This document shows, piece by piece, positions 1 through 12,238 of a stretch of 64,000 nt of DNA. This DNA is from Hyaloperonospora brassicae (taxonomy: Eukaryota; Oomycota; Peronosporomycetes; Peronosporales; Peronosporaceae), in NCBI GenBank assembly GCA_947650285.1, contig CANTFL010001448.1:62001-126000 (forward strand). Direction: 5' to 3'. The position numbers and the translations under genes are program-made. Below the pieces are notes generated by a model that saw only the letters and a program-made list of their open reading frames with translations, made no database searches and was not told where the DNA came from. The number at the start of each line of letters is the position of its first letter. Position 1 is the first letter of the stretch.

Positions 1-2160
1 CGCACCACTCCATTCCAATCCAAGCACTGCCTGGAGTTCGGTCTCGAGATTGTCTCCCGGGATACATACGGCAACCCGACGGTGCGGTGCAACTTCTGCG
101 CTTTCGAGGGCCGTGGCCAGGTGACGGTCAACGAGGGAGGAACCCGGAAGCGCAAAAGCCGCGACGACATTGAGTATTTTACGAAGCCGTTCGCGCCCTT
201 AAACTACCGAAGTCACCTCAACGGGAAGCACAAGGAATCATGGGAGGCGTACCAGCAGTGCTCGACGTCAGCGAAGATGGCGTACTTCAAAGACAAGTTC
301 CAAAGCGCCAACACACTGCACATCCACACGGACCTGACCAGTGACACGATCGCGTACACGATCAAGGCGCCCATCGTTCAGACGATCATCGGAGAGCTGT
401 TCTTCAACACCGAAGCGATCGAGGCGCACAGCGACGACGAAGCGGAAGAGGACGTGGCGTCAGCAGCGTTCCACAGAATCGCCAAGCTAGCCAAGCAGAA
501 GCAACACGCCATGTTGTTGTTTAAGCCGGCAGATCTAGCAGCGGAGGGGGCGGCGTCGTACACGGTGACGATCAAGAATCCGATGCGATACCATTTAGTG
601 ATTGATCATGTTGGTGCAGGGATTTTGGTTCAGCAGACGGCTCTCGCAATCGGACTCGCCAAAAACCGGGCCCAACTGCCAAATCTGGCCGGCATCAATG
701 ACCTCATAGTCGGCAAGTTTGTCCGGGTGCAAGTCGCAGTTGCGCTGCAACGTATTGCCGACATGATCAGCAACGACGACCAGGTCTGGGCGTTCGCTTT
801 GGCCGGTGACGTCAGCACACACCGCGGACATTCATTCTTCGACTTACGCCTGCGCTTGTACTGGCACGGCCGGCTTCTCAACCTGCATCGGGTCGCGCTC
901 CCCATGTTCGACCGCCACACCGCCGAGAACATGTTCAACATGATTGCCAAGCTCATGGACGCGCTCTTCCCGAATTGGCGGGCCAAGTTGATCGGCGTGT
1001 CGAGCGACGGCGAGAATGCGATGACCGGGTGCCACCGCGGCCTCGTCACGAGGCTAATGTCGGCCGCCGAGTACAATGTTCTGCGCGTCTGGTGCGCTCC
1101 CCACCAGATCGACATCATTGCCAAGCAGAGTGCCGACGGAATCGACGGCGGGGCGTAAAAAAGTTTGTCTATTCCTAAACCGTCTAACTGCGCGCTCAGA
1201 ACAATCTGATCATCGAAATGGGCGTTAAGTGCCCCAAAAAGAAGAACCGCTGGGTGTATCTCGGAAACGTGCTTGAATGTTAAAGGAGAACCGGCGTAGG
1301 CTGATGGCATTCACCGAGGAGAATCACGCCGGGATGATGCCGACTGACTCGTGGTGGACCGTGACCTAAGCTATCACGCCGGCCATTAACGCGACCAACA
1401 TTACATTTGCCCTGCTGCAGAACCGGTCTCTGCTGCTGGCGCAGCAAGAGGCCCACATCATGGTGCTTGTCGCCACGATCAAAACCATGTTCGAACTCAA
1501 AATCATTGATCAGGACGATGCCGACGCGGAGAAGGACGACCATTCGTGCGGTTCAAGACAATGCGTGTCCGGACCGACCACCTCATCACCCTGATCGAGG
1601 ACGAGAGATCAATGGCCCGCGATTGCTTGCTGCGCTTAGATGAGGCCGAGAAGACTGTCGTCCTGAAGCAGATCGTGGCCTATGCGGAGACGCTGGTGAT
1701 CGACCTGCAAGCCATGAGGGCAGAGCGCGACGAGAACAACTTGCCGCGGGAGCTCGTGTCGCCACCAGTTCTACCTGATGAGCTGATCGGACTTCGGCCG
1801 GCCTACGTCATTTGCGATGTGCTGGACCCGCACCGTGAGCGTATTCTACGCTACTGGTCTGCTGAGGACATCGACCAGATCGAGGAGGATCATCGCCAGC
1901 TGGTCGCCGCCTACAAGAACGGTCCCATCCTGCGCTGTGCCATCGACGGGCACTACGTCAAGACAACCTTTGACGACGACTGGGATGTGACGCCTGGCAA
2001 ATATCTGCGACTTCGCACGTTTTGCGGTGGACTGGCGACCGTCTTTCCGATCACGACTTCGGTCGAATCATACTTTATATTCTGAAATGGGAGGCGGACT
2101 CGAACATGAAGGACCTGATGCATCTTTCGCTTGAAGAAATTTCCAAGTGAAGCAGTGCGC
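1..2160 (+). pseudogene. hAT-like transposase relic, BED-type zinc finger, 5' end outside window
   Basis: The frame is open from base 1, so the 5' end is cut by the window. The N-terminal part has a C-x2-C pair (RCNFC) followed by a distant H-x4-H (SHLNGKH), the layout of a BED zinc finger. Further on, 'GVSSDGENAMTG' and 'VWCAPHQID' resemble the RNase H-like core of hAT transposases. The frame stops at 1156-1158 and continues in other frames (about 1190-1550, then 1546-2085). A further shift near 2070 joins a segment reading ILKWEADSNMKDLMHL, which resembles the hAT C-terminal dimerisation region. There are at least three frame breaks, so it cannot encode an active enzyme. The family call is from motif recognition only; neither end of the element was located. 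Confidence 0.6.
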
Positions 2161-2560
2161 TTTGCTGCAGTAAACTGCTTCAAAACTAGCTATGCATAAA
2201 CTAACACCGGTGGCGTGCATAAATTAACTTAGTTCATGTAGTTTATGCATATGCATAATTTTAGGAGGCCTGCATTAAACGCTACACAGGTCACTTATGA
2301 GTGACTAGGCTTCATTATGCAATTGAGCATATCTTTAATGGCTTAGCTTGGATATTCACACCACCAAACACAAAAGATCAAGTCATTCGTCTACTCTCAA
2401 GGCAGGACTAACCGGTGCATTCTGCGACGAGACGTTACAACTCGTGGTACGTGTCGCTGTCGATTTCATCCATTGCTGCACGTCATTTTGCAGATGTTGA
2501 GCCTGTATCGATGACAGCGACCGGTCCTGCGCACACGTCTACTGCGACTTCCGCGAGACC
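2161..2560. other. Non-coding gap with a short inverted repeat
   Basis: No convincing gene. TATGCATAAACT at 2191-2202 recurs inverted as AGTTTATGCATA at 2240-2251, with 37 bases between. It lies just beyond the transposase relic and could be terminal or subterminal sequence of that element, but no matching copy is visible because the other end is outside the window. Confidence 0.4.
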
Positions 2561-2570
2561 ATTTCTGCGT

Positions 2571-2960
2571 TCACGTCCCTGTCCGCCATCTTGCTGTAAG
2601 CATGTTAGTACCGCGTACAGCTACATATACCCACCCGTCCACACACCACCTTGCGTTCAGGGAAAGTTGTCGAATTCGGATGTGGCGTGGCGATCGATTC
2701 TGCCGCATTCTCTGGTTCACCATGGCACTGTCCTTCACCACATCAAGTGGGGATAGTGCTCTATACTTTTCGCGACGAAGACCATGGATAAGCCCCCAGT
2801 ATTCCGCTTGGCTGTTCGTCGTGTTTGACTGAGCGTACGACATAATCACCACCCAGATAATCTCTGCCGCGTGAGTGTCCCTGTACACGCGCACCATTAC
2901 CTAATCGAACCCTCCTGATCCCGGATAGCCACGTAAGCAGCCGTCTGAAAAATAATCAGA
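2571..2960 (-). pseudogene. LINE RNase H domain relic
   Basis: The minus-strand reading contains an RNase H-like start (YFSDGCLRGYPGSGG, with the catalytic Asp region) followed by 'AEIIWV' and 'TTNSQAEYWGLIHGLRR'. The latter matches the conserved glutamate helix of LINE-type RNase H (NNQAEY-GLI-GL). A stop interrupts it near 2897 and the C-terminal part is eroded. It is non-functional. It is interpreted as the 3' part of the LINE whose RT lies at 10.2-10.6 kb. Confidence 0.6.
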
Positions 2961-4361
2961 TACTGGCTTCGAGTGCTGACTTGTAGTATGAGTACGAGTA
3001 TCCCGATTCGTTCCGGGAATCGCGCAGCAAGCGCCTGCCACGTCCCTCTTCGGAGTAGATTGCACATCCGTGTCTTACTCGTACGCCAGTGACACGAAGT
3101 TGTGAAACGCGTTGTCAATCGTAGCGTTAACCACTGCGCATTGGGTATTCTGTGCAGCTTTGTTTGTACCGGACCCGCAATACGCACACCATATGAAGTG
3201 CATCGTCGCCGCCGACGCCCGGGTGTCGGAGACGACCAAACTGAAACATGACCTCATTATGATTTCCGTCACGTTGTCACCAATGCTGGAGTGTAAATGG
3301 GTCATCCCGCTGGCAAGAAAGGTGTGGACAAGACCGATCGCTATGGACGAAGTTCCACAAGTTGATCTTATTCACTGGTATATGCGGTAAAGCGTTTGCA
3401 CCGTGGTAAACCCCGCTCCCGTCACTACGCGTATGGTAGTCTATCGGCCCTGCACTAACGCGCGGTGCATGTTGCTTTTGTTAGAGGCTTGTACAGCGAT
3501 CGCTCGATCTCGGTTGAAAGATGCAAAGCTGCTGCTGTTTTGTACCTCTTCCATTGTTGCTTCCAACCCTCCTCTGTGTGTAGCTGCAAGAGGCGCGAAA
3601 GTGCCGAGTGTTCGTTAAAACATAAGATCTCTGCTGCATGCGTCCGCTCTACCACGTCGCTTGTAGTCAGCACGCGACTAGGCTGGGATATGTGGGCATC
3701 AAAACGTCATATCAGAAGATGAAGCCGTTTGCGCTGTACGTAGGGCGCCACGAAAGATACATCGACGCGCCTGCGTCAATCGTTTGCAGCTGCGTCTATC
3801 TGTGCGGCCAAAGAAAATGATCTGAAAGATTGCTTACCATTGCCTTGCACAGCTCCAATACCGCCCGTCTCACCGTTGGGTAAGGAGCCGCCTTCGCTCA
3901 AACTTGACTGCGCCAATCCCCGTCGATGTCGAGCTGAGAAGGTCACGAAGCATTCTCCACTTGTTTCTACGCCGCAGAAGGATGATGGTAACGGGTATCT
4001 TTGTCCTGTAGATCAGTCATTGCCGCGAGTTTGCCTCCACGAAGTCAAGCCACTCGTGCCAGCACGTTCCACGCAAGCTCCTTCTCTCGGACGACAGCTG
4101 TCTAAGTGCAATCACCGCGTCGCCATCGGCAACAACATGCAAGCTATCGACATACCAGTGTGCAGCGTCATGATGTCGTCGAAGCAGCGACTCTGTCAAG
4201 GCCATAAATCCGGCTCTCACAGTGTCGACTGGTTCGCAGTGCACGCCACACACTACTTCCGCTCGGTCGTCCACATGGTATCCGCGACATTGAGTCCCCC
4301 CACAGTCGAGTCACATCGCGCCAGAGTCAGGTAAACATCGACCCCCGCTCGCCTGCCAGCA
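2961..4361 (-). other. Unrecognised, probably LINE-derived debris
   Basis: Only short frames are present, for example minus 3075-3305, minus 3455-3673 and minus 4017-4274. None has a motif I recognise. Because the stretch lies between the copia 3' LTR and the LINE RNase H relic on the same strand, it is most likely the eroded region between RT and RNase H of that LINE. This is inference from position only. Confidence 0.3.
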
Positions 4362-4366
4362 GTATG
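4362..4366. repeat. Target site duplication GTATG (left)
   Basis: GTATG here is repeated at 9521-9525, directly flanking the copia LTRs. Five bases is the usual size for copia integrases. The LTR terminus on this side reads TTTAGG against TGTAGT at the other LTR, so the terminal TG has mutated. Confidence 0.75.
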
Positions 4367-4612
4367 TTTAGGAAAGAGACCTGCAACGCAGAGAGGAAAT
4401 GAAACAGTGAATATATATTAGCGTTGTTAGTCCGGTTGATACCTACTGCTTGAAGGTCTTTCCGTGATTTCTGAAGAGTCGTCCTTGTATCTCACAAAGC
4501 TTCGCATGTATCCCAACAGTCTTTCCTGTCCGCGAAAGGGTTCATTGCATGTGCCTCTTCCATTGAGACGCACCACACAACTTCAACACAGGATGTCATG
4601 TGACTTCCAACA
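4367..4612 (-). repeat. Copia 3' LTR
   Basis: This 246-bp direct repeat of 9275-9520 reads, on the minus strand, from TGTTGGAAG to the mutated terminus at 4367. The equal length of the two copies and the flanking GTATG fix the boundaries. Confidence 0.8.
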
Positions 4613-4625
4613 CTCCTCTCGTCTC
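4613..4625 (-). other. Copia polypurine tract
   Basis: The minus strand reads GAGACGAGAGGAG immediately before the 3' LTR start TGTTGG. Its position and purine content fit the plus-strand primer of an LTR element. Confidence 0.6.
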
Positions 4626-4736
4626 AGTGAATCAGCACGAAACCGATCGCGTCGCACAATCTTTGAAGTCGGGTTGCTGGGAGAGGCTTCGTCGTTAAAT
4701 CAGCAACCATAGCTTTCGTGTCTGCAAACTCCATCT

Positions 4737-7700
4737 TCATCTTGACTTTTTCAGCGTAGCCGCTAAAAATTTAAGGTTGATGTCAACATGTTTCCCGTCT
4801 GCAGACGCTGCCTCGTTGTCAATTTGTTGGATTGCTGCTTTGTTGTCGATGCACAAAACGATAGGTGTCTTGACTTGCATGTCTATTTCTAGCATAAGTT
4901 CCTTGACCCCCAATATATCAACGCCACCAGCCGCAGCAGACACAAACTCGGCTTCTGCAGTCGATAAAGCCACTGCTGTCTGTTTGCGGCAGTACCACCC
5001 AGCAATTAAACCATTGACAAACTGAATGGCAGTGCTTATAGACTTTCGATCGTCCACATCTACCGCAAAGTCTGCGTCAGTATATGACACAAGTCAAAGA
5101 GGGAACTTCGGACCGTCGTCGTGCTTCATGTGCAAATTTGTCAAGCGCGTACCACTGACGTACCGGGCAACGCGCTTCGCAATCTTCCAATCACCAAGAG
5201 TCGGCGCGTGGAAACGCCGAGTAATCTTGTGGACTGCATACGCAATGTCCGGACGCGTGCAGTGCGTGATCCATAATAGGCTACCAGCCAGCAATTGAAC
5301 TCTTTGATGGTCGCTTTCTTTGGGAGTGTGGTGCATTTTGCTGGTAGCAACGTCTGGTCCTCCGATTTGAAAGGTTCTGTAACACCAATAGGAACACGAA
5401 CACCATTCAAATAAGAGAGAACGTGCTTGTCGAGCATCTGAACAATTGTTTGTTCTTGATCAACCTTGACGCTCCCATCATCGCAATGGAGAAAATGCAT
5501 ACCCAGGAACTTAGAAATTGCGCCAAGGTCTTACAGCTCAAGCACGTGCATATCCACAAAAAACGATCCACCACATCGGTCGTTGTACCCGTAACGATAA
5601 GATCGTCCACGTACACGCCCAATGGCACCTTCTCATTCCCATCTACTTTGTAGAAGACGTAATAGTCAGTGATGCATTGTTCAAAACCAATGTTGACCAG
5701 TGTGGACACTATTTACTCGTTCCAAAGACGCCCAGACTGCTTTAGTCCATAAATGCCGCGTTCCAGTTCCAACGCAAGATCTTTGACGCTGTCAACACCA
5801 CATTTCTTAAGTGTTGCATCGGAAATGAGCATACAGGGCGGAATATGAAGTAGAATCTTATAGTCTTCTTCGAGTGATGCCTTAACATAAGCACTGGGAA
5901 CGTCGCCATGTCTTGCTAGTACGCGCCATTTAATCGAGAATATGACGATGATGCAAATACTGACCATCGAGATGACAGCCGAGAACGTTAACATGTAACT
6001 TTCGCCCTTGATCTGTAAATCACCGCGACCCACAAGTCTTGCCTTCATTTTGTCGATGTCACCATTTCCAAGTCGTTTTGTCTTGTAAACCCACTTGGTT
6101 GGTAGTGGTCTGGCACTTTGAGGACGGACGACGATGTTCCAAGTCTTGTTTGTTGCCAGCAAATGCAATTCTTCCTGCTCAGCGGCCTTCCACAACTCAT
6201 TCTTCACTCTACGTCGTGCTTGGCCATAAGTTAGCGGGTCGGGCTCATCGACCGGGAGCTTATTCTTGGTTGCTGTAGGCAATACCGCAAATGCCAATAG
6301 GGACGGTGTTTCTTGGCCAAGTGATGAAGCGGAAAGTATCGGCGATTTAACATTTGATGACTTCAGACACTTTTGTGCGTTTAAGTCATCGTAACCGTCA
6401 GCTTCTTTCTGCCTTCGGGACTTCTTTTTCACCCTGGTAGATCTGCGCACACCTTTCGACAAGAGTTGCGGGGTATTTGACGTAATCTTGTTGTGATTCG
6501 TCTTGTTCGCTTGTGTAACCTCCTCCCGCGTCGCGTCATATTGCTGTTGAGCAGTTCGGGAACGAGACGTCGCGATAGATACCAGATCAGCGTCGTCCTC
6601 GCATAGAAGTGCATCGGCGATGAGCTTGTTGGTAGAATCATCAAGCGTCTCGATGTCCGTGACATTACGCGTTGTGACAATCGAACGGTCATCACGGAGT
6701 AACACCTTGTAACCCTTGGTCCCTTCATCCTTGCCCAGCATATATATGCTGACTTTGTGGGCTTTGAGACTCTTTTTAAAAGGGTCGCTTCAAATCTGAC
6801 AAGCTGATCCAAACACAACGATGTCCTGTAGTCTAAGAACTTTGCCAGTGAGAACCTCCAGCGAAAAGCTCGCTTGGCGTTGACACGCGTGGGACTTCGA
6901 TTTAAAATGAAGATTGCGTACTCTGCAGCGTCGCTTCAATGAGTAAGTGGTACATTGGATATAAAGAGCATCCACCGGACCATATTAAAATTTTTGCGAT
7001 TTATTCTTTCCGCCTTACCATTAAACTGAGGCGTACCAGCTTCAGTTGTCTGCCGTTTGATTCCAGATTGCTTACAGAAAAAATTCACGATACAGTATCG
7101 TACTCACCGCCGCCATCTGTGCGCAGAACGCGCACGCGACAGTCAAACTCGGTTTCAAATCATGAAGCAAAGTCTCGAAACTTGGCCGCCGCTTAATTCT
7201 TGTGTGTCGCTGAAAAAACTCGAACGAAATTGGACTTGTAGTCAACTAACGTAACTAAGTATTTGTTCCGATGCCTGTCGTGTGGCGTGATGGGGCCCTT
7301 GAGGTCGCTGTAGATAACTCCTCCGATCCTGTCAATCGGGAGTGTTGTCCTGAGTTTTGCTGCGGTTGAGCAGTACGAGTGCCTTTACCTTGAGAACAGG
7401 TGACGCATTTGGAGCGCTTGTGGCAGGTGATATTAATGCTCGAATCTGGTTCCTTAGCCATGCGCTCGATAGAGTCGAACGAAAGATGGCCTAGACGCGC
7501 GTGAAATTGCATGAGCGTGCCCGTATATGGGTGAGGAGCTCCTTCAGCTTCGTTAATGGCAGTACGTACCATCTCTTGGAGCAATTCTTTAGTCATGGGC
7601 TTCCTGTCGCGCAGTAAAGTAGTGACCATTCACACGTCTTTCATTAACCGAAATATAAATACAACTTGACCGTCCTTCTCGATTCTCCCACCGTTAGTAG

Positions 7701-8646
7701 CACAGTCGACGAACTGGCAACCAAGTTTTTTCAGGCGACCGTATGATATGAGACGTAGATCCTTGTAAAGAGATGGCGCGTAGTAGACGTCAGAGAGAGT
7801 GACCTTGTGAACTTCATCATCGACTTCTGTATCAAATGTGACTTTGCCAATTTTAGTCACGAGAAGTGTTTCAACATTTGGGAGTGTAAGTCCATCTTGA
7901 TCATCGCGTTCAACAGCATCGTGGAGCAGCGATTCATCTCCCACGAGGTGTCGACTAGCACCAGAGTCCATGACCCAACTGCTCTGTAGTTCGGAGCCAA
8001 TGTCAGCGCATGCTTTTGCAGCTTTATTGAGGCTGACCACGACCAAGAAACAATTCTTTTGCTTTGTTGATTTAATATGATTCCCTCCATGTGTGAGATG
8101 ATTGGGCTGGTCTCGCTTGTTGTGTCCAGTCGCGCCACGCAATATAATCGTCCGCGACTCACCAACTGCTGCAACGAAATCGCCACAGAGATACTTTGCC
8201 TTCTTCTGGTCATCGTCAAGCCCTTGGGCCCACGCAATTAATTCTTGTGCGTGTGCGACATAGCCGTGGCGATCTGGGTCAAGCCTAATTAACATCATAT
8301 GTTTGGTTTTGGGAGCTGCATGCTTGACAATGTTGTCGACAATTCTGCGCTCACTCGATCCACTGAACCGATCAAGATGTACTAGGTACAAAAGATGTTG
8401 AGGCCACGTACAGGACGGGTCCTTCTGCTCCATGAAAAGGGCCGATGCTTGCTCATAAATCATCTTCACTTTGAAGATCTTGTACATTTCTTCGAGTATG
8501 AACTCCAAATGTGGGGCAATAGCCCACCAAGTTACCACATTTTGACGAAAGTAATCCGAAGCAGTCGATTTTTTCTTCAAGTACTCTCCCAACTTGTTCA
8601 CCTTGACACGCTCCGCCCAACGATATCCAGTGAACATTTCCGCCAT
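4737..8646 (-). pseudogene. Copia pol-region polyprotein relic (protease, integrase, RT, RNase H)
   Basis: In minus-strand order: an aspartic protease motif VMDSGASRHL near 7945-7975; a GAG-pre-integrase/zinc segment (HARLGHLSFDSIE, then CHKRSKCVTC) near 7640-7400; a heavily shifted integrase core at about 7250-6790, where GTPQFNGKAERINR is visible; a linker and RT at 6741-5713 (NKTWNIV, LPTKWVYKTKR, LERGIYGLKQSGRLWNE); the RT catalytic box VYVDDLIV near 5596-5620; and RNase H at 5090-4737 (SYTDADFAVD, ALSTAEAEF). This is the canonical Ty1/copia order with integrase before RT. Several frameshifts and stops separate the blocks, so it is a non-functional fossil. Confidence 0.85.
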
Positions 8647-9142
8647 CTCAAGCGCTTCCAGAACGAAAATGTCGATTCGCGAAAACCGTTACTCAACCTG
8701 ACGTACAGCTCTTTACCAGTAAATCTTTGGGTAATTAGCTTTGACGTCTTAGTTTCCGGAACGGCAATCCAGGCAGCACCGAATTGTGCTAACCACGCTG
8801 AAATTGTTCGTCATCTATCCCTGGATGTGGCTGATGCGGCTGTGAGACTTGATGTCTGGCTGCCTGTGCGTGTAAGTTACCGTGAGCGAAATTATTTACA
8901 CCGGCAGGTGCACGTTGTCCTTGATGCAGATCTTGTAGCGTCAAGCGAGACGATCCGAGCAATCCACCCTGCTGGGCAACTTCCCGAATTCCGCTGGCAC
9001 TTGGACGATGCGATGGTGGGTTCAGAACGATTTGGACGGGAGATTGATCATCGCTTGAGCTCATGACTGGACTTGACGAAATATGGCGCTTCAATCCGTC
9101 GAGCCTTGCGCTCATCTTTTGAAGTAACGCAAGGAAAGTCAC
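8647..9142 (-). pseudogene. Copia gag N-terminal relic
   Basis: The minus-strand frame 9142-8789 ('MSARLDGLKRHI...', followed by a Q/H-rich tail) lies where a copia gag should begin. It ends in a shifted junction to the 8646-7630 frame, whose first half (for example 'YLKKKSTASDYFRQNV' and 'LIRLDPDRHGYVAHAQELIAW') resembles copia gag (UBN2-like). The first part is assigned by position more than by motif. Confidence 0.5.
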
Positions 9143-9262
9143 GTCTTCGTACTTCTTGGGCTCGGGGGTTGACTGATTCGTTTCTATCGCTCTCCTTTCG
9201 TGAGAGCGTAAGTAGTCGTATCTGTGTACGTTTGTTACACTGCTGACAAGTTTGCAGGTTTT

Positions 9263-9274
9263 GGGCTCATAACC
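9263..9274 (-). other. Copia primer-binding site matching initiator-Met tRNA anticodon arm
   Basis: On the minus strand the base after the 5' LTR begins GGTTATGAGCCC. Its complement GGGCTCATAACC is the anticodon stem-loop of initiator methionine tRNA, including CAU. Priming by an internal, half-tRNA fragment is established for Drosophila copia and yeast Ty5. No acceptor-stem (TGG...) site lies at the LTR edge. Confidence 0.6.
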
Positions 9275-9520
9275 TGTAGTAAAGAGACCTGCAACGCAGA
9301 GAGGAAATGAAACAGTGAATATATATTAGCGTTGTTAGTCCGGTTGATACCTACTGGTTGAAGGTCTTTCCGTGATTTCTGAAGAGTCGTCCTTGTATCT
9401 CACAAAGCTTCGCATGTATCCCAACAGTCTTTCCTGTCCACGAAAGGGTTCATTGCATGTGCCTCTTCCATTGAGACGCACCACACAACTTCAACACAGG
9501 CTGTCATGTGGCTTCCAACA
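9275..9520 (-). repeat. Copia 5' LTR
   Basis: This 246-bp partner of 4367-4612 ends in CTACA on the minus strand beside the primer-binding site and begins TGTTGG at 9520. It is followed outward by the duplication GTATG at 9521-9525. Confidence 0.8.
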
Positions 9521-10199
9521 GTATGTACTATCGATAGGAGCCGCGCTATTCGCACCTGCTGACCACGTGCCTACTGCAGTTAGGCCATCGACAGCAAGAC
9601 CGTTGCGACGTGCGGCATAGCGAAATCTCCATCGCACACAGGTAGCCCGACTGTGCGACACTCATACATGCTCGTACTAGCGCGCATCTTTGCGATCCCC
9701 AGACGAAACACTTAACTAGCCGCTAAAGAGAAGACACAATTGCACGTGACGGCTAAGAATGCCGTGCGAGAAATGTGACTTTAGAAATGAATATCGCCGC
9801 TACCAGCGCAGATCGGATTCAGATCTTGTGCGTCTTCCTTCGTGCTAACGCTAGACACGAGTTCAGCGCTAAACCACACGCATCTCAGTTGTCCTTAACC
9901 GTGATGTTATCTTCAAAAATCATCTATAGATTTTGGGACCGCTCGCCAGCGCGTAGCAGTCGAACTCCTTGCAGGATCTCCGGATCAATATCTGAAGTAT
10001 TACGAGACGAAAACTCTACCGATATTTAAGAGTTCTTCAACAAACAGCCCAGAAGCCGCTACAAACCGCGATAGATCTGTCATAGTGTCTGCAACTTATT
10101 AAGGAGAACTTCCGTAACATGCAGTGTTGCTGGCAAGCCCACAGACCTTTCCCCTCTTGACCTTCATCACCGCCAACAAGTTAGAAAGCCAGACACCCT

Positions 10200-10615
10200 G
10201 CATCGTGATCTAAAGCAGTTCCTATAGCGTTTTATTGCCAACATGAAAAGCAGAGGTGCCAGAGGAAATCCCTGATGAATGATAAATATGACTTCTATCG
10301 ACTCAGACTGGAAACATTTACAAATATTGGTCTCCTTGTGCGGGTGTGTAGTGCTGCAAAATTACTTATGCAATTTCCGTGGAAGCCGTATCTCCGCAAC
10401 GCAACGATGAGGAAGCCACTTGACAGCAAATCATGCGCCTTTGTAGAGTTCAGAACTAGCACTAGCGCGCGTCGGAGTTCTAGGTCTTCTATGGCACACA
10501 ACTTCGCAACAGCGAGTAAGTCAAAGATCTTAGACATCTCGCGTCGCGGTACGAAACCGGTCTGTAGAAGATGCACAAGTTTCGACAGCATTGTTGGGAT
10601 TCGCGACACACTCAC
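10200..10615 (-). pseudogene. LINE reverse transcriptase relic
   Basis: The minus strand encodes 'LLQTGFVPRREMSKIFDLL', then 'ALVLVLNSTKAHDLLS' (eroded form of the LINE RT LDFxKAYD motif A) and 'LRRYGFHGNCI'. It continues after a break with GFPLAPLLFMLAIK near 10270-10230 (the QGxPLSPLLF motif B region). These motifs and their order are typical of non-LTR RT. Catalytic residues are lost and frames are broken. Confidence 0.65.
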
Positions 10616-12238
10616 TCGCGTGAAAATTTGGAAATCGGAGTTGCGGAGGACAATCGAGCGCAGTCTAAAGGACGTGATGCACCTTTCGAGTCGTGATGCA
10701 TGTCACCACTGCTTCGCCATATGTGCGAGGCAGGACGCTGCCGAACTTGTATACGGTGAACAGGTATCCATTAAACGTACACGCTTTCGTCAAGAAGTAC
10801 GACTCCACATCGGCACGAATTACACAGCGCAACGCATCATTAATAATTATAGGGAAACGTTAACCACCCCCACCCCTATATATTACCGTAATTTGTATAC
10901 TTTCCATGTTTATGCTTGCCACGGCTTGCGCCCCCATCTGGATGGACAAGACCACCAATATGAGTTAGATTCATCACTGTATCCGTGAGTGGAAAAGTAC
11001 TCGACAAGAACCTTGTTTATCGGTATGCAACGATTAACAGATGTTTCCATAAAAAAACGGTCGTGTCGCAAGCAGCGGAGCTTGTAGCGCTCAGCGAGTC
11101 ATCCTCGTTGATGCCGGTGATCATTGCTGTCATGTCGATCGTCTTGGACCAGTCCCTTGACTGCATTGTGCACAACGGCGAGGAGGAGTGGGCGTCAATA
11201 CTACGGTCGATCTCCATTCAAATCGAAATGAAGTCAATTGTAGTGCCCAGCGGATACAGACTGCTTATTCGGGAAATTTTATCAAAGAAAGGTCAGTCTG
11301 GCTCTTTTCAGACGCCAAGTCGAGCCACTACCATCATCAAATTACACGTTAGTCTAATTAGTTAATTGAACAGGTATTACGACGATTGATGTACCTCTTG
11401 ATAGACCTCTGCGGCTGGCTTCAAGTCGATTTTGAATATAATATTGTCCGATGCCTTTGTCACAGTGCACATGCAGGATAATCGATACAAGCCCAACCTG
11501 TTCCAGACTCGCTCGTATTAAAGTCTCATTTGACCGAGCATTACTCAGTCAAATGAAGTAGCTGAATAATAATTTTTCACACGACGCCGAATCAACGACA
11601 TGCATCGATTGTTCAGATTTGGTATTTTATCATTTGTAAATGTATTGTAAATTACTTCTTATACCGGTAATTACCTCGATCCTACCATCAAAAGGCGTAA
11701 TATGAGTAAGTTACGGTAATATATAGGGATGAATTAGTTAACGAAAACCTGGGTAGTGGTTAACGCTTCCCTAAAGATACTGTAATAGAATGTAATAAAT
11801 ATAAAATGCGACCCTTCATTCGATTTGCACACCTACACTCTACAAATGACCACAATTTAAGACTTTACTAGCGCACGACGTTTTGTATATAGCTCGAATT
11901 ATGTTAAGGTCCACGATGATGTGTAGGTGCCTTCACGACTACAGAAAAAGCGAAAGCAACACAAGGTTGATGCACTCGCGCGATAGAGTGAGAAAATTGT
12001 GGTAAAGTGTTTAAGCGATATAAGACAGGATGATCGATCGGGCTCCAGCTAAGTACGAGTCAGCGAACGATTGGTAGAAATGCTCGCATAGTCTCATTGC
12101 ATCAGTTTAACGGGCGAAGATATTAAAAAATAGGACAGTCGTTCTCGATTCGATAAACGGCGAAGTACGAGGACGAGGAATATTCTATTCCATACTCGTC
12201 CACGAATACGATCGCGATAAGGTACGCGATCATGGTCA
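10616..12238. other. Stretch without a recognised gene
   Basis: 10.6-11.4 kb has moderate GC and may hold further LINE 5' debris (short minus frame 11017-11217, no motif). From about 11.4 kb the sequence becomes AT-rich with no reading frame of note. Confidence 0.4.

Larger units (their letters stand above)
4367..9520 (-). mobile_element. Ty1/copia LTR retrotransposon, structurally complete but decayed
   Basis: Two direct repeats of 246 bp (4367-4612 and 9275-9520) bound an internal region with copia domain order on the minus strand: gag, protease, integrase, RT, RNase H. A 5-bp target duplication GTATG lies at 4362-4366 and 9521-9525. A primer-binding site adjoins the 5' LTR and a purine tract adjoins the 3' LTR. 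The reading frame is broken many times (at least between 9142-8646, 7629-6741, 5713-5407 and 5336-5090), so it is dead. The LTRs differ at several scattered sites, indicating an insertion older than the Gypsy at 28.5 kb. Confidence 0.85.
2560..10620 (-). mobile_element. Degenerate LINE (non-LTR retrotransposon) split by a copia insertion
   Basis: Two decayed LINE pieces share the minus strand. Reverse transcriptase palm and finger motifs lie at about 10200-10615. An RNase H domain lies at about 2571-2960. In minus-strand order this is RT then RNase H, as in RNase H-bearing LINEs. Between them sits the copia element 4367-9520. Removing the copia and one copy of its target duplication leaves roughly 2.2 kb between RT and RNase H, which is plausible for one element. 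The intervening pieces (2961-4361 and 9526-10199) contain only short unrecognised minus-strand reading frames. No endonuclease domain was recognised upstream. That the two pieces are one element is inferred from order, orientation and spacing. Confidence 0.5.
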
